From positions 1 to 51,817 of the forward strand of contig JAJDUH010000077.1 of NCBI GenBank assembly GCA_022826805.1: a stretch of DNA of 51,817 bases, written 5' to 3'. Below are positions 25,248-34,944 of the stretch, in pieces. Origin of the DNA: Candidatus Poribacteria bacterium. GTDB lineage: Bacteria > Poribacteria > WGA-4E > WGA-3G. The notes beneath the pieces are model-generated. The model did no database searches, was not told the DNA's origin, and saw nothing but the letters and a program-made list of their open reading frames with translations. Positions within the stretch are counted from its first letter, which is position 1, and each line of letters starts with the position of its first letter. The translations under genes and the position numbers were made by a program.

Positions 25248-27014
25248 CTAACGATTTTTTTTGTAGCCTTTCGGCAGCGGTTTCTTCGCAACGAGTGCAG
25301 ATTTCAGCGGACGGACGTGTCGGCAGCTACCGCGGTGTGTGAAACCCAGACAATCGCACGTTACATCAACGCCGACTACCTCCAGCGTATAAAACTTGCC
25401 TTTTTGGGACGAACTCTCTATCTGATAAATATTTCGCTCTGGACCCGCAAGAACTTGTGCGAGAGTGCGGATGGCTTCTTCGGAGTAAGGACGCAGCTGC
25501 GCACGGGTGGCTTCGCGGAGATGTGCAGCGTTCTCTTCAAGATAGGTATTGCTCGCTTTTTGGAGCACGTCAAGCAGCTGCGATGTTTCCACTGCGTCGG
25601 TATGCACAGAGAGCGCATTCATCATCCGCTTAAGTTCGCTAAGGACATCGGTTTGAACCTCGCTATCTTCACCCGCTATTAACAGGGTGCCTTCAACGAG
25701 CGCATCCATCAATGCAGCTTTCGTTTCCAATACAGTCTTAACGAATTCGTCTACTGTCCCGCGTGCTATCATATAGGTGACGTTAACAGTTCCTGTCTGT
25801 CCGATACGATATGCCCGGTCTTCCGCTTGCCAATGATTCGCTGGCACCCAATCCAAATCGTTGAAGACCACCTGCCGCCCGGCAGTTAGGTTGATGCCCA
25901 CCCCAGCGACGTGCATGTTAGCAATAAAGAGTTTAACGTTTTCATCATTTTGAAACCGATCAACGCGATTTTGCCGTTCTTCTACCGAGACCTCGCCGGA
26001 GACAAAGACAGCCCGATCGCCGAAATGTTTGTGGAAACGCTCCAATGTGTTCAGGAAGGTCGTGAAGAGGATAACCTTTTCTCCCTGCTCCAGAGCATTT
26101 TCGACGAATTTGATGGTGTGGCGGCACTTCGCGAAGGCGAGTTTTCGCCGCGCCGTGGTAAGCCTACCGACTGCTTGCCGTCGCTCCGAATTTTCAAAGA
26201 CATCGACGGATTCAGGGGCATCAAATTTGGTTAGGAACTCCCGGACAGCAGTATTAAAATGCTGAATCGCCACGGGATGGAGTTCAACGTCCAACCAGGT
26301 TCGCACTTTAGGTGGAAGATCCAATACCTCATTTTTTGTACGCCGCAACATCACCCCGTGAAGTTGAACGGTTAATTCTTCAATATTGCTTGCTCCATCT
26401 GCCACCAATCCGTATTCTCCCTGATAGGCATCACAATAGCGTTTGGCGAAACTGAGGAAGCTTTTACCAAGTGGGTGGTTCATCAGTTGCAAGAGGGGAA
26501 AAAGATCGCGAGGACGGTTCGTCATCGGGGTGCCGGTGAGCGCGTGGACTATTGGCTCATGCTGGATTGACTTTACCAGTTTAGCAGCATTCCGACTGCG
26601 TTGGCTTTGGTGATTTTTCAGGTAATGCGCTTCGTCAAAAACGATACCTTTCCAGTCAAACGCCAGGAGTCCTTTCAGGTGTTTACCAAGAATCTCATAG
26701 TTGATGATAACCCAGTCTCGGAAATTGGTTGACGGGAGGGGTTCGGGTCCTACAACAGTAGGTTCAGCCGCGGAGAGAACAAGTTGGATTTCACGTGCCC
26801 AATTCCGTTTGACAGAGGCTGGACAAATCACAAGATAGGGACCTTCCGCTTCCGCTTCAACCATCGCAATAACGGATTGGCGGGTTTTACCGAGTCCCAT
26901 ATCGTCAGCGAGGAGCGCACGGCGACGCCCCAGCAGAAAGGCGACGCCCTCTATTTGGTGCGGATAGAGACCCTTGGCAATCTCTTCCGCACGTGTGAGC
27001 ACGGCTTGCTGCAT
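25248..27014 (-). CDS. SNF2-family DNA-dependent ATPase with C-terminal SWIM zinc finger (588 aa)
   Basis: Swi2/Snf2 helicase-like ATPase. The first RecA lobe has DDMGLGKT (Walker A, about residue 40) and DEAHYLK; TGTPM follows. The second lobe has FTTFLNTL, GVGINLTAGRQVVFNDLDW and AYRIGQTG. The C-terminal DVTCDCLGFTHRGSCRH matches a CxC-x(n)-CxH SWIM finger, likely for DNA or protein binding. It resembles compact SMARCAL1-type fork-remodelling enzymes. AGAGGAA precedes the start, 11 bp after the VWA gene stop, so the two are one operon. A repair or defence role is plausible. Confidence 0.9.
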   Translation of the reverse strand: MQQAVLTRAEEIAKGLYPHQIEGVAFLLGRRRALLADDMGLGKTRQSVIAMVEAEAEGPYLVICPASVKRNWAREIQLVLSAAEPTVVGPEPLPSTNFRDWVIINYEILGKHLKGLLAFDWKGIVFDEAHYLKNHQSQRSRNAAKLVKSIQHEPIVHALTGTPMTNRPRDLFPLLQLMNHPLGKSFLSFAKRYCDAYQGEYGLVADGASNIEELTVQLHGVMLRRTKNEVLDLPPKVRTWLDVELHPVAIQHFNTAVREFLTKFDAPESVDVFENSERRQAVGRLTTARRKLAFAKCRHTIKFVENALEQGEKVILFTTFLNTLERFHKHFGDRAVFVSGEVSVEERQNRVDRFQNDENVKLFIANMHVAGVGINLTAGRQVVFNDLDWVPANHWQAEDRAYRIGQTGTVNVTYMIARGTVDEFVKTVLETKAALMDALVEGTLLIAGEDSEVQTDVLSELKRMMNALSVHTDAVETSQLLDVLQKASNTYLEENAAHLREATRAQLRPYSEEAIRTLAQVLAGPERNIYQIESSSQKGKFYTLEVVGVDVTCDCLGFTHRGSCRHVRPLKSALVAKKPLPKGYKKNR

Positions 27015-27025
27015 GTAAGTTCCTC

Positions 27026-28006
27026 TTATCTGATTCGAGCTCTATCAACGAGCCACAGGTCACCTTCGCTAACGGTAGCGAGTTGCTTCAGCATCACTGC
27101 ACCGGGGAAATTAGGTGCCATTCCCGTACCCATAGCGAAGATACGTCCATTACCTGTAGCGTGTTCGCCGATGAGGTTAAGATCCGTTCCCTCAATGGTG
27201 GTAGGAATGCCGTCGCTAAAAAGGACAACAATGGTCGGTGCCGTCTTCGCAGTCTCCGTCAAGGTACTTAGCATATCGTGGTCGGTGCCGTCTTTATGGA
27301 TTTGGAATCCGATATTGCCGAGATAATTTGATGATGCAGCAACCGTCTGCTCGGTTACAGGGACAAAACCTTCTTCGTAAGCAACTATCTCCGTGCTGAA
27401 CGCCACGATATTGAAACTATCGTGTGTTTCAAGGAAGGTGAGTGAATCTCGCATAAGGTCTATGACCCGTTTGAGTTTGTGCGGTGGGAGGTTTTGCATG
27501 CTCGTAGAGAGATCGACGCAGTAAACAATACGCTGCGGTCCCTCTTGAGCTTCAATGAACTTTACTAATCTGCTCTTGGGGCGCTCTTTGGTTTTTGGTT
27601 GTTTTTTGAAAGGACGTTCAATGACCCTTTGCACACGTGGTGTATTGTCAAATTCAACAGACGTTGAAGTCGGTCCAACGGGTTCACTCAGATCATTGTT
27701 ATCAAAGGCTTGAAAAGGTGCCGGTTCCGCTGCGGAGACAACCCCGCGGGTCGTAGCGGGCTGATTGCTCGTGAGAATTTTCAAGCGCGGTTGGTTGGTA
27801 TCGCGGGTCCTTTTCCGCATCATCTCTACACGTTTGCGCCGTTGCACGCGCCTAACTTTCGGTTTTTCTTCCATGATAAGCAGCGCATTGATACTGTCAG
27901 TATTTCGTTGTGGGTTCGTACCGAACCAATAGAAAAGTCCGAGCACCCCAACACCGAGGTGCAGTAAAACCGAAATGAGTAATGCTTTGCTCGATTTTGA
28001 TCTCAT
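27026..28006 (-). CDS. Membrane-anchored VWA-domain protein with TonB-like N-terminus (326 aa)
   Basis: An N-terminal helix (SKALLISVLLHLGVGVLG) and an Arg/Lys-rich segment resemble TonB-type energy transducers. After a Pro-rich linker comes a von Willebrand A domain: the MIDAS DLSTS lies at about residue 165, followed by AFSTEIVAYEEG, HDMLSTLTET and LFSDGIPTT. The VWA part would face the periplasm if the helix is anchored like TonB. It is directly upstream of the SNF2 ATPase in an operon, an unusual pairing of an envelope protein with a DNA ATPase. Partner and role are unknown. Confidence 0.8.
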   Translation of the reverse strand: MRSKSSKALLISVLLHLGVGVLGLFYWFGTNPQRNTDSINALLIMEEKPKVRRVQRRKRVEMMRKRTRDTNQPRLKILTSNQPATTRGVVSAAEPAPFQAFDNNDLSEPVGPTSTSVEFDNTPRVQRVIERPFKKQPKTKERPKSRLVKFIEAQEGPQRIVYCVDLSTSMQNLPPHKLKRVIDLMRDSLTFLETHDSFNIVAFSTEIVAYEEGFVPVTEQTVAASSNYLGNIGFQIHKDGTDHDMLSTLTETAKTAPTIVVLFSDGIPTTIEGTDLNLIGEHATGNGRIFAMGTGMAPNFPGAVMLKQLATVSEGDLWLVDRARIR

Positions 28007-28082
28007 TGTATAGCAATTCTCCCATTATGAAATCTGAACCTATCAAAAATCAACAGAGGCAAAACGGTGATACCCTCGTGTG

Positions 28083-29096
28083 TTAAAAAAAAATAGCGAA
28101 TTCTGGATTGGTAGAAGGAAACTCAACCTTTATCTCATTTGCAAGTTTTTGCAATATTTTATCGCCGATCAATTTGGATGATTGTCCACGCAGGGCTTTC
28201 TCATACCACACGTTAAGTTCATCTTCGGTTATCACGCTTTGAATTCGACTGGAACTGCCGAATTGATTCAGGACAGATACCAAGACATCTTTTTCAGATT
28301 CCTTGCAGACGATAATTATTCGATCCGCCGAAATCGCGCTACTTATATCCTCAACGGTTGTGGGTGTTAGGGATATGTGCTTTATCTGGATAGCAACCCC
28401 GAAATTTGCCCACATATCAAGCCCTCTGTCCGCCGCGTTAGTAACACCTACTCGGTAAACCTTAGCTGCTTGATATATCTCCGGTGTATCTTCAGACAAC
28501 CCCAGAACCTTTTCAGTAAAATCAGAGAACTCGCTGAGAATTGTATCGTTAATGTTGTTGATTTGCACTCCGATTTTAACGTCAAGCACTTCTAATAGTG
28601 TGGAAAATAGGGCATAAACTACAATCTCAAATATCTTGTCAACGCTTCGTGAGAGTCCGGGATTCCGTGTAAAACTATCTATAAAGCTTCTTAGTTCAAA
28701 AGAATTGCTGTCCGCTTGTAAAACGGCAGATAGACCGGATGACATTTGGGAAAGACGGTCTCTTAACGCAGTATAGATATAAGCTTCAACTGCACCCTTA
28801 CTGTTTCGATTTATCTTCCCCAATTCCACTAAAACTGCTGGAGGTGTAGCGTTGGCGTTAAAAAGATCGTCTTGGTATCTTGCACTTGATGTGGAGATCC
28901 GCCCGATGAACCTGAGAGAAATCGCGTCTCGCCATTTTCTTGAAGGCGTTCGATAAGTTTCCAAGTCGCCCAGATCAATATCTTTTTTGGTTCTATCCCT
29001 ATAAAGTATCTCCGCAATTTGTATCGGTTTGTAAAAGTGGACTCTGGCTTTTCTAATAACAGTATCAAGATGATTTTTGGTTGTTTTGTTATCCAT
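28083..29096 (-). CDS. HaeII-like type II restriction endonuclease (337 aa)
   Basis: Resembles R.HaeII, which cuts RGCGCY. It shows the N-terminal VHFYKPIQIAEILYRDR, LETYRTPSRKWRD, ISTSSARYQDDLF, and the central GVTNAADRGLDMWANFG and AIQIKH, which fit that family from memory. ISADRIIIVCK lies further on. The length matches HaeII (about 350 aa). Its ATG overlaps the stop of the cytosine methyltransferase by one base (TAATG), so the pair is co-translated with the methylase first. The exact specificity is not proven here. Confidence 0.75.
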   Translation of the reverse strand: MDNKTTKNHLDTVIRKARVHFYKPIQIAEILYRDRTKKDIDLGDLETYRTPSRKWRDAISLRFIGRISTSSARYQDDLFNANATPPAVLVELGKINRNSKGAVEAYIYTALRDRLSQMSSGLSAVLQADSNSFELRSFIDSFTRNPGLSRSVDKIFEIVVYALFSTLLEVLDVKIGVQINNINDTILSEFSDFTEKVLGLSEDTPEIYQAAKVYRVGVTNAADRGLDMWANFGVAIQIKHISLTPTTVEDISSAISADRIIIVCKESEKDVLVSVLNQFGSSSRIQSVITEDELNVWYEKALRGQSSKLIGDKILQKLANEIKVEFPSTNPEFAIFF

Positions 29097-30073
29097 TAGG
29101 CATAAGCATTAGTTCTGTTTTCAAAAAGAAGCAGTTGTTCTTCAAGTCGTATCATCGGTTTACGTTGTTCTAATGCCTGCAACATTTTCTCTGCAATAGC
29201 TTGAACAACAGGGATAGCGACACTATTGCCAGTCTGTTTCCTAATCTGCATCATATTCCCTATGATCTCAAAGTCTTCAGGAAACCCTTGTAGGCGCAGC
29301 AATTCCCTCCCAGAAAGACGCCGAACACCGTTCACCAAAAGATAGTTGTAAGAGGCACCAGCTCTTAGCGCACATGAAAAAGGTAGCACCGAAATGTTTC
29401 CGCCTTTGTTTTCATGCCAAATAGACGGGAAGAAGGGGGTGCCTTTGCACTTTTCGCGTCGCGATTTTTGGATGCGTGCTGAGGCAAATAGACTTGGTTC
29501 AACATCCTCATCAGGTTCCAGTATCTCTGAGAGCGGTTTATACGCGTTGATAGGCTTTGGAAATTCAAATGCTATCGGTTCATGAAACCCAATAATAAAA
29601 ATTCGTTCCCGTTTCTGTGGCAATCCGAAGTCAAGCGCATTCAACACCTTGTGATAAGTAGTATAGCCCAATCGTGACAATTGTTCTTGTATAACTGCGA
29701 AAGTCTGTCCCTTGTCATGCGTAAGCAGCTGCTTGACATTTTCAAGGAGAAACGCACTTGGCTGTTTCTGTTTCAAAATCCGAGCGATGTCAAAAAACAG
29801 GGTGCCACGTGTGTCTTCAAATCCCAGCTTATCTCCGATGATACTGAAAGGCTGGCATGGAAAACCCGCGAATAAAACATCATGGTCTGGAATGTCAACT
29901 TCATCAATCTTGGTGATGTCGCCAGCGGGCATTTCGCCGAAGTTATGGGCGTAAGTTTGCTGAGCGTATTGGTCCCATTCAGAACTAAACACACATGTTC
30001 CACCTAACTTTTCAAATGGAATGCGAATCCCACCTATTCCGGCAAAGAGATCGATAAAGTTAAAATTGTTCAT
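29096..30073 (-). CDS. DNA (cytosine-5) methyltransferase of a type II R-M system (325 aa)
   Basis: C5-cytosine methylase. FIDLFAGIGG binds AdoMet (motif I), GFPCQPFS holds the catalytic Cys73 (motif IV), LLENVKQLL is motif VI, QKRERIFIIGF is motif VIII, and RRLSGRELLRLQGFP followed by QTGNSVAIPV forms the C-terminal motifs. The target-recognition region lies between. It is coupled to the HaeII-like endonuclease and would protect the same site in the host. Standard length, intact. Confidence 0.93.
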   Translation of the reverse strand: MNNFNFIDLFAGIGGIRIPFEKLGGTCVFSSEWDQYAQQTYAHNFGEMPAGDITKIDEVDIPDHDVLFAGFPCQPFSIIGDKLGFEDTRGTLFFDIARILKQKQPSAFLLENVKQLLTHDKGQTFAVIQEQLSRLGYTTYHKVLNALDFGLPQKRERIFIIGFHEPIAFEFPKPINAYKPLSEILEPDEDVEPSLFASARIQKSRREKCKGTPFFPSIWHENKGGNISVLPFSCALRAGASYNYLLVNGVRRLSGRELLRLQGFPEDFEIIGNMMQIRKQTGNSVAIPVVQAIAEKMLQALEQRKPMIRLEEQLLLFENRTNAYA

Positions 30074-30121
30074 TTTCCATAAAGTATAACATGCCTTAAT
30101 TGGTTGCTTCAGGTTTTATGT

Positions 30122-30694
30122 TTATTCTATTTCAACACTGCTGTAAATGTCACGCAAACTCAACTCACATTCAATTGAAGCAAGCGGCATTACATCTTCA
30201 AGTATCCGAAATTCTGTCTGCAGCCAATAAGTGCCTTCGCGAAGATAGTGCTCAACACAAACCCGATCTTGAGAGACAAGGACGTATTCCTGCAAGGACG
30301 CGAGTTGCTGGTAATGCCAGAATTTCTCTCCTCTGTCACGTGCTTCTGTTGATGGGGAAAGCACCTCTATTATAACGATCGGGTTGAGAAGCGTGTCAGA
30401 TTGACTATCCTCTGCCTGAGGTTCACCACAAAAAACGACAACATCAGGATAAAAGTAGGATCCTGTTTTGTTGACCTTGACACGCATATCACTTGTGGCA
30501 GCTCTACACTTCCCTCCTTTCAACTGGGAGCGAAGTTCACCGAAGATATCCCCAGTGATAAAATTATGCGCGAAACTTGCGCCTGACATCGCGACTATCT
30601 CTCCAGCGAGGTATTCATGTTTAGTCGTCGCCTTGCGCTCAAAAGCGAGATATTCTTCGGGGGTCAGATAAGTTCTTGCCGCAATAGATGACAT
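30122..30694 (-). CDS. Uma2-family (DUF820) putative endonuclease (190 aa)
   Basis: Uma2/DUF820 proteins share a PD-(D/E)XK-like fold and are often abundant in cyanobacteria and similar genomes. Seen here are YLTPEEYLAFERK, HEYLAGEIVAMSG, the acidic core YPDVVVFC and VIIEVLSPST. No known target. The start at 30694 is preferred because GGAGG lies 8 nt upstream, overlapping the alternative ATG at 30706. It begins 13 nt after the giant lipoprotein gene stop on the same strand, so it is probably cotranscribed with it. Confidence 0.8.
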   Translation of the reverse strand: MSSIAARTYLTPEEYLAFERKATTKHEYLAGEIVAMSGASFAHNFITGDIFGELRSQLKGGKCRAATSDMRVKVNKTGSYFYPDVVVFCGEPQAEDSQSDTLLNPIVIIEVLSPSTEARDRGEKFWHYQQLASLQEYVLVSQDRVCVEHYLREGTYWLQTEFRILEDVMPLASIECELSLRDIYSSVEIE

Positions 30695-30707
30695 GAATGC
30701 CTCCATA

Positions 30708-33700
30708 TTACCGCATTGACATCTGTTCTTGGGTTTCTAACGTCCGGCGGAGGACGACACCCCACTGCCCAACAACCCACAGTGCTTTACCGTCCTTGGC
30801 ACGTGTAATAACATAGAGGTTATTATCAATATCGGTGTGTTCTTGTTCCCACGTTTCACCACCGTCAGTTGAGTGAATAATTATGCCCTCTTCACCGACC
30901 GCATAAATCTCCTGTTCAGAGAGTGCGAGGATACCGTGAAGCGTTTTGTTAACGCCGGTCGATTTAGGCACCCAATTGAAACCACCATCAGTAGTCTTTA
31001 GGACGATACCGGCTTCACCAGCCGCCCATCCTGTACGTTTAGCGATAAATGAAACGGCATTGAGATCGTAATTCGACTTAGTTTCGTGCATCCGCCAATA
31101 CTCACCACCGTTGATGGTGCGTTGGGTCACACCCGCCTGTCCGACAGACCAACCGAGGGGCGCGAATGACATCTCCACATCCATGAGCGTGTCATTTGCA
31201 GTGGTGCGCTGAGGTGCCCACGTCGGACCGCCATCTTTGTTGTGGATGATGTAGCCCATTCTACCAACCGCCCAGCCTTCAGAGAACTTTCCGAAATCAA
31301 CATCGTTCAGCGAGAATGTCCCTGGCGGATCGCCTTCCATAAATGGCGGCTGTTCGGGCGTGTCCCCTGCTGTCCAAGTTGTACCGTCTGTCGTATAGAG
31401 AACAGTGCCGTCGCGTTGCATTGTCCAGCCCCATTTCGGTTCAAGGCTGGCAAAGTGTATACCGATAAGGCGTTGACGTGTTTGGCTTGGAAGGGACTCC
31501 CACGTCTGTCCACCATCTTGGGTCTCCAATAAAATACCGCCATCTCCTGCTATCCACCCGTTTTTATCGTCGTAGAAAAGGATTTCTCGGAAATCGCTGC
31601 GTTGCGACTCACCGAGCTGGTGTTCCCAGGTTTGTCCGCCATCTGCGGTGTGATAGATACTGCCTGCCCTACCGACCGCCCATGCCTGTTCCGCATTAAG
31701 AAAGTAAACACTGGCGATTCGCTGTCCACCGCGTCGTCTTCCGAATCCGCCTTCAGGTTCAGGTGGTGGTGGCGGCTGTTGCTGTGCTTGGCGTTCTGGC
31801 GTCGCTCGTTCTGCGTTAGCGGGCAGTTCACCTTCGGGTGCAAGGCGTCCTGGACGCTGCCACTGCGCCCGAAGCCGATTTTGAATTTCTTCTGGCGTTT
31901 CGTCGTATGTCAGCGTCGGCCCCTCCGATACCTCTTCTTCTGACGCCTCAGATGCTTCAGATTCTAATTCGGATTCTTCGAGTAAGAAGGGATTGAATTC
32001 TCCCATAGCGGACATATCATCGCCTATTTCGTCTCCCGTATCAACAGGAACCGCTTTCCAAGTCAGACCCTGATCATCGGTAACATAAGCACCACCGCCA
32101 CCAAGTGCCCATGCCTCTGTATGAGAGCGAAAGGTGATATTTCGTAAGCGGCTTGTGCTTTGGCTTGTGGTTTGCAATCTCCAAGTTTCACCACCATCTT
32201 CACTGAGTAAGGAGTTACCGTTACCGAGGATTACCCAACCGCGGTTTTCGTCAGCAAAGTGGACGGCAACACCGGGCTGGTTCGTCTTTGCTTGGATTTT
32301 CCAGTAATCACCACCGTCAACGGAATGGAGAATAAATCCACCATCTCGACGTTGGGGCGTGACTGCCCAACCTTCCTGACTGTTGATGAAATGAATATCG
32401 GTGATACTTGCTGTTGTCGTTCCAGTTTTTTGGATTTTCCACGTTTTGCCACCGTCAGTCGTGTGTAAAATTTCCCCAATCCTGGCACCGAGCCATCCCT
32501 CTTTAGCGTTTAGGAAGTGCATTGTGCTAACACGCGGGAGGTTTTGCTTGGTTGATTGGAGAATTGGCTGCCACGTTTCACCACCGTCTTCGGTTTGAAG
32601 CAAGACGCCAGCACCAAGGATTCGTCCATGTTTTTCATCTATGAATTCTACGTCTCGCAAATCTTCATCAACACCACTGTGTTGTGGAAGCCACGTTTTT
32701 CCGCCATCTGTGGTATGTGCTACTGCACCATCCGAGCCGACCGCCCATCCATTTTGTGCATCTACAAAATGAGTATCCGCAAAGTCGGTTCTCCAAGTTG
32801 CCTGTCGGAGAATATCCCAATGGTAAACAATAGGTTCAATATCGGTATCCTCTTCAGCAGTGACAATTTCAACCTCTTCGGCGACGGGTGGTAGTTTCGC
32901 AGGTAATTCCGTCTCTTCAACGGAATAACGCATCGCAATTCCACCCTTGCCTACTGCTACAACGCCATCCGGGGAGAGCGCTAACCCGTAAAGGTCATTG
33001 TCAGTGCCGCTCTCTTGAAGTTCCCACTTTGCACCGCCGTTAATGGTCGTGAGCATCACGCCGTTATCACCGACAATTAATCCGTGCTGCGCATCAGCAA
33101 AATAAAGTTTATTTAGATTTTCTCGCGTGCCACTACGCTGGAAACTCCACTTCTCGCCCCCGTTCTTTGTATGTAAAATTTCACCGAACTGTCCGATAAT
33201 CCATCCTGTGTTTTCGTCGGTGAAGTAAACGGCATAGAGTTCATTAAAAGTCCCCGTTGTCTGCTGGGTCCAACTCAAACCGCCATCTTCGGTCGCAAGG
33301 CAGACACCCGGCCATCCGATAGCCCAACCCTTCTTTTCATCAAGGAAAAATACGCCCTTTAGCATAAGGGAGAGGAAATCTCCAACAGCGGTCTGCGGAA
33401 GCCACGTTTGTCCGCCGTCAATTGTATGTAAGATAGTACCCAGGTCTCCAACAGTCCAACCCTTTTGAGGACTAATAAAGTGGACGGAGCGGAGCGTGAA
33501 CGCCGAAGTGCTGCGCTGACGTTCCCAGTTCTCGCCGCCATCGTTGGTATGGACGATGAGTCCGCGTTCGCCGACCGCCCAACCGTGTTTGTCGGTAGCG
33601 AAATAAATATTCCAAATGCCGTCCCAGATGTCAGTTTCAATTTCGCTCCATGTCTGTCCACCGTCGTTACTCATTGCCATCGTACCACGCCTACCAACAG

Positions 33701-34790
33701 CGATGGCGCGATTAGCATCGGTGAACTGGACATTCTGTAGGTCGTTGGCGGTCGTGCCGCTGGTCATCTCCCAAGTCGCACCGGCATCTGTTGTGTGTAG
33801 AATGGTACCGTACCATCCAACTGCCCATGCCTCCGTAGGGGTCGTAAATTGGATTCCCGTCAAGTTGTTTTCCGTGCCGCTATCCATCAACTGCCAGTTG
33901 TCCCCGCCATCTTCTGTTCGCGTGATAAAGCCGACATCCGCTACGGCAACTCCGTAGTTTTCATCTGTGAAATGGATGCTATTGATGGTATCTCGGACGT
34001 GTCCATTAATCAGGGGGATACGGCTATCTTGACGTTCCCAATTTATACCACCTGTCGTTGTATGAAAGATCGAGCCATCACTACCAACAATCCAGCCTTC
34101 ATTATCGCTAACGAAGAATACCTGTTTATTGTCGTTAATCATCCGGTCACGCTCGCCTTCAAAGCGGTTGCTCTGCTCCCGCCACTCTTTTCCACCTGTT
34201 TTGGTATGATAGATCCTATCGTGTGTACCAACAGCCCACCCCGTTGAATCGTCTACGAACCAGACCCCGTTAAGCATGAACTCACTGACATATTCATAAC
34301 GTTTCCACTCTTTTCCGCCATTCTCGGTATAGAGAACATCCGAGTCTTCCCCAACGATCCAGCCCTCTTTTGAATTAGCAAAATAGACATCAAGGAGCAT
34401 CGCAGACGTCCCGCTTCGTTGCAATGTCCAATGTTTACCACCGTCATCGGTTGTTGCAACTAACCCTTCATCGCCGACCGCCCATCCGTAGTTCGCATTG
34501 GTAAAGTAGACCGCCTTGAAATCTAAGGTCGCATCGGGCATACGATATCCAACGCCTGTTGTGTCAACTTCTTGTTGCTTCCACGTTTTGCCCCCATCTG
34601 CCGTATAGATAATCAGCCCCTGTTCCCCGACAATCCACCCCTGTTTATGATTGACGAAGTGCAAGTCTGTAAAATGGGTTTCCCAATCCGCTTTCCGGGT
34701 CGCCTCCATCTTTACACAACCGTTGAAAAGGATCAAGATGCCAAGCAGAAATGCTATGATAGGAAAGTTCAAATTACGTACCAAACCCAT
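30708..34790 (-). CDS. Giant Asp-box (YCF48/BNR-like) beta-propeller lipoprotein (1360 aa)
   Basis: The lipoprotein signal has its Cys at residue 25 (ILFNGC). The rest is made of 26 repeat units of about 45 residues, each with GWxVGxxGxIxHTxDGG and a TxDGGxTW Asp-box. The repeats fall in three arrays of 13, 6 and 7, separated by an acidic linker and by a Pro/Glu/Gln-rich linker with a PPPPPEPEGG run. Each array could form one or two propellers. YCF48-like proteins help assemble photosystem II in phototrophs, but here an adhesion or scaffold role outside the cell is more likely. GGAGGC precedes the ATG at 34790. It does not carry the WG tag. Confidence 0.9.
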   Translation of the reverse strand: MGLVRNLNFPIIAFLLGILILFNGCVKMEATRKADWETHFTDLHFVNHKQGWIVGEQGLIIYTADGGKTWKQQEVDTTGVGYRMPDATLDFKAVYFTNANYGWAVGDEGLVATTDDGGKHWTLQRSGTSAMLLDVYFANSKEGWIVGEDSDVLYTENGGKEWKRYEYVSEFMLNGVWFVDDSTGWAVGTHDRIYHTKTGGKEWREQSNRFEGERDRMINDNKQVFFVSDNEGWIVGSDGSIFHTTTGGINWERQDSRIPLINGHVRDTINSIHFTDENYGVAVADVGFITRTEDGGDNWQLMDSGTENNLTGIQFTTPTEAWAVGWYGTILHTTDAGATWEMTSGTTANDLQNVQFTDANRAIAVGRRGTMAMSNDGGQTWSEIETDIWDGIWNIYFATDKHGWAVGERGLIVHTNDGGENWERQRSTSAFTLRSVHFISPQKGWTVGDLGTILHTIDGGQTWLPQTAVGDFLSLMLKGVFFLDEKKGWAIGWPGVCLATEDGGLSWTQQTTGTFNELYAVYFTDENTGWIIGQFGEILHTKNGGEKWSFQRSGTRENLNKLYFADAQHGLIVGDNGVMLTTINGGAKWELQESGTDNDLYGLALSPDGVVAVGKGGIAMRYSVEETELPAKLPPVAEEVEIVTAEEDTDIEPIVYHWDILRQATWRTDFADTHFVDAQNGWAVGSDGAVAHTTDGGKTWLPQHSGVDEDLRDVEFIDEKHGRILGAGVLLQTEDGGETWQPILQSTKQNLPRVSTMHFLNAKEGWLGARIGEILHTTDGGKTWKIQKTGTTTASITDIHFINSQEGWAVTPQRRDGGFILHSVDGGDYWKIQAKTNQPGVAVHFADENRGWVILGNGNSLLSEDGGETWRLQTTSQSTSRLRNITFRSHTEAWALGGGGAYVTDDQGLTWKAVPVDTGDEIGDDMSAMGEFNPFLLEESELESEASEASEEEVSEGPTLTYDETPEEIQNRLRAQWQRPGRLAPEGELPANAERATPERQAQQQPPPPPEPEGGFGRRRGGQRIASVYFLNAEQAWAVGRAGSIYHTADGGQTWEHQLGESQRSDFREILFYDDKNGWIAGDGGILLETQDGGQTWESLPSQTRQRLIGIHFASLEPKWGWTMQRDGTVLYTTDGTTWTAGDTPEQPPFMEGDPPGTFSLNDVDFGKFSEGWAVGRMGYIIHNKDGGPTWAPQRTTANDTLMDVEMSFAPLGWSVGQAGVTQRTINGGEYWRMHETKSNYDLNAVSFIAKRTGWAAGEAGIVLKTTDGGFNWVPKSTGVNKTLHGILALSEQEIYAVGEEGIIIHSTDGGETWEQEHTDIDNNLYVITRAKDGKALWVVGQWGVVLRRTLETQEQMSMR

Positions 34791-34944
34791 TTTTGCCTCC
34801 AAATGTATGTTCTTTTATCCCAACCGAGCGGATGATAAAATCTTTTTTTCATGCAAAATAGACCGCCTCTTTCCGAAGGTCCCGCTATTTACGAAATTAT
34901 TCTTAAATATTTAGACAAGCTTCTTCGATTTTTTGTTCGTTCTA

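Noticed and set aside
30708..34790. Many plus-strand open frames inside the giant lipoprotein gene
   Set aside because: They mirror the repetitive codons of the real gene and have no start signals.
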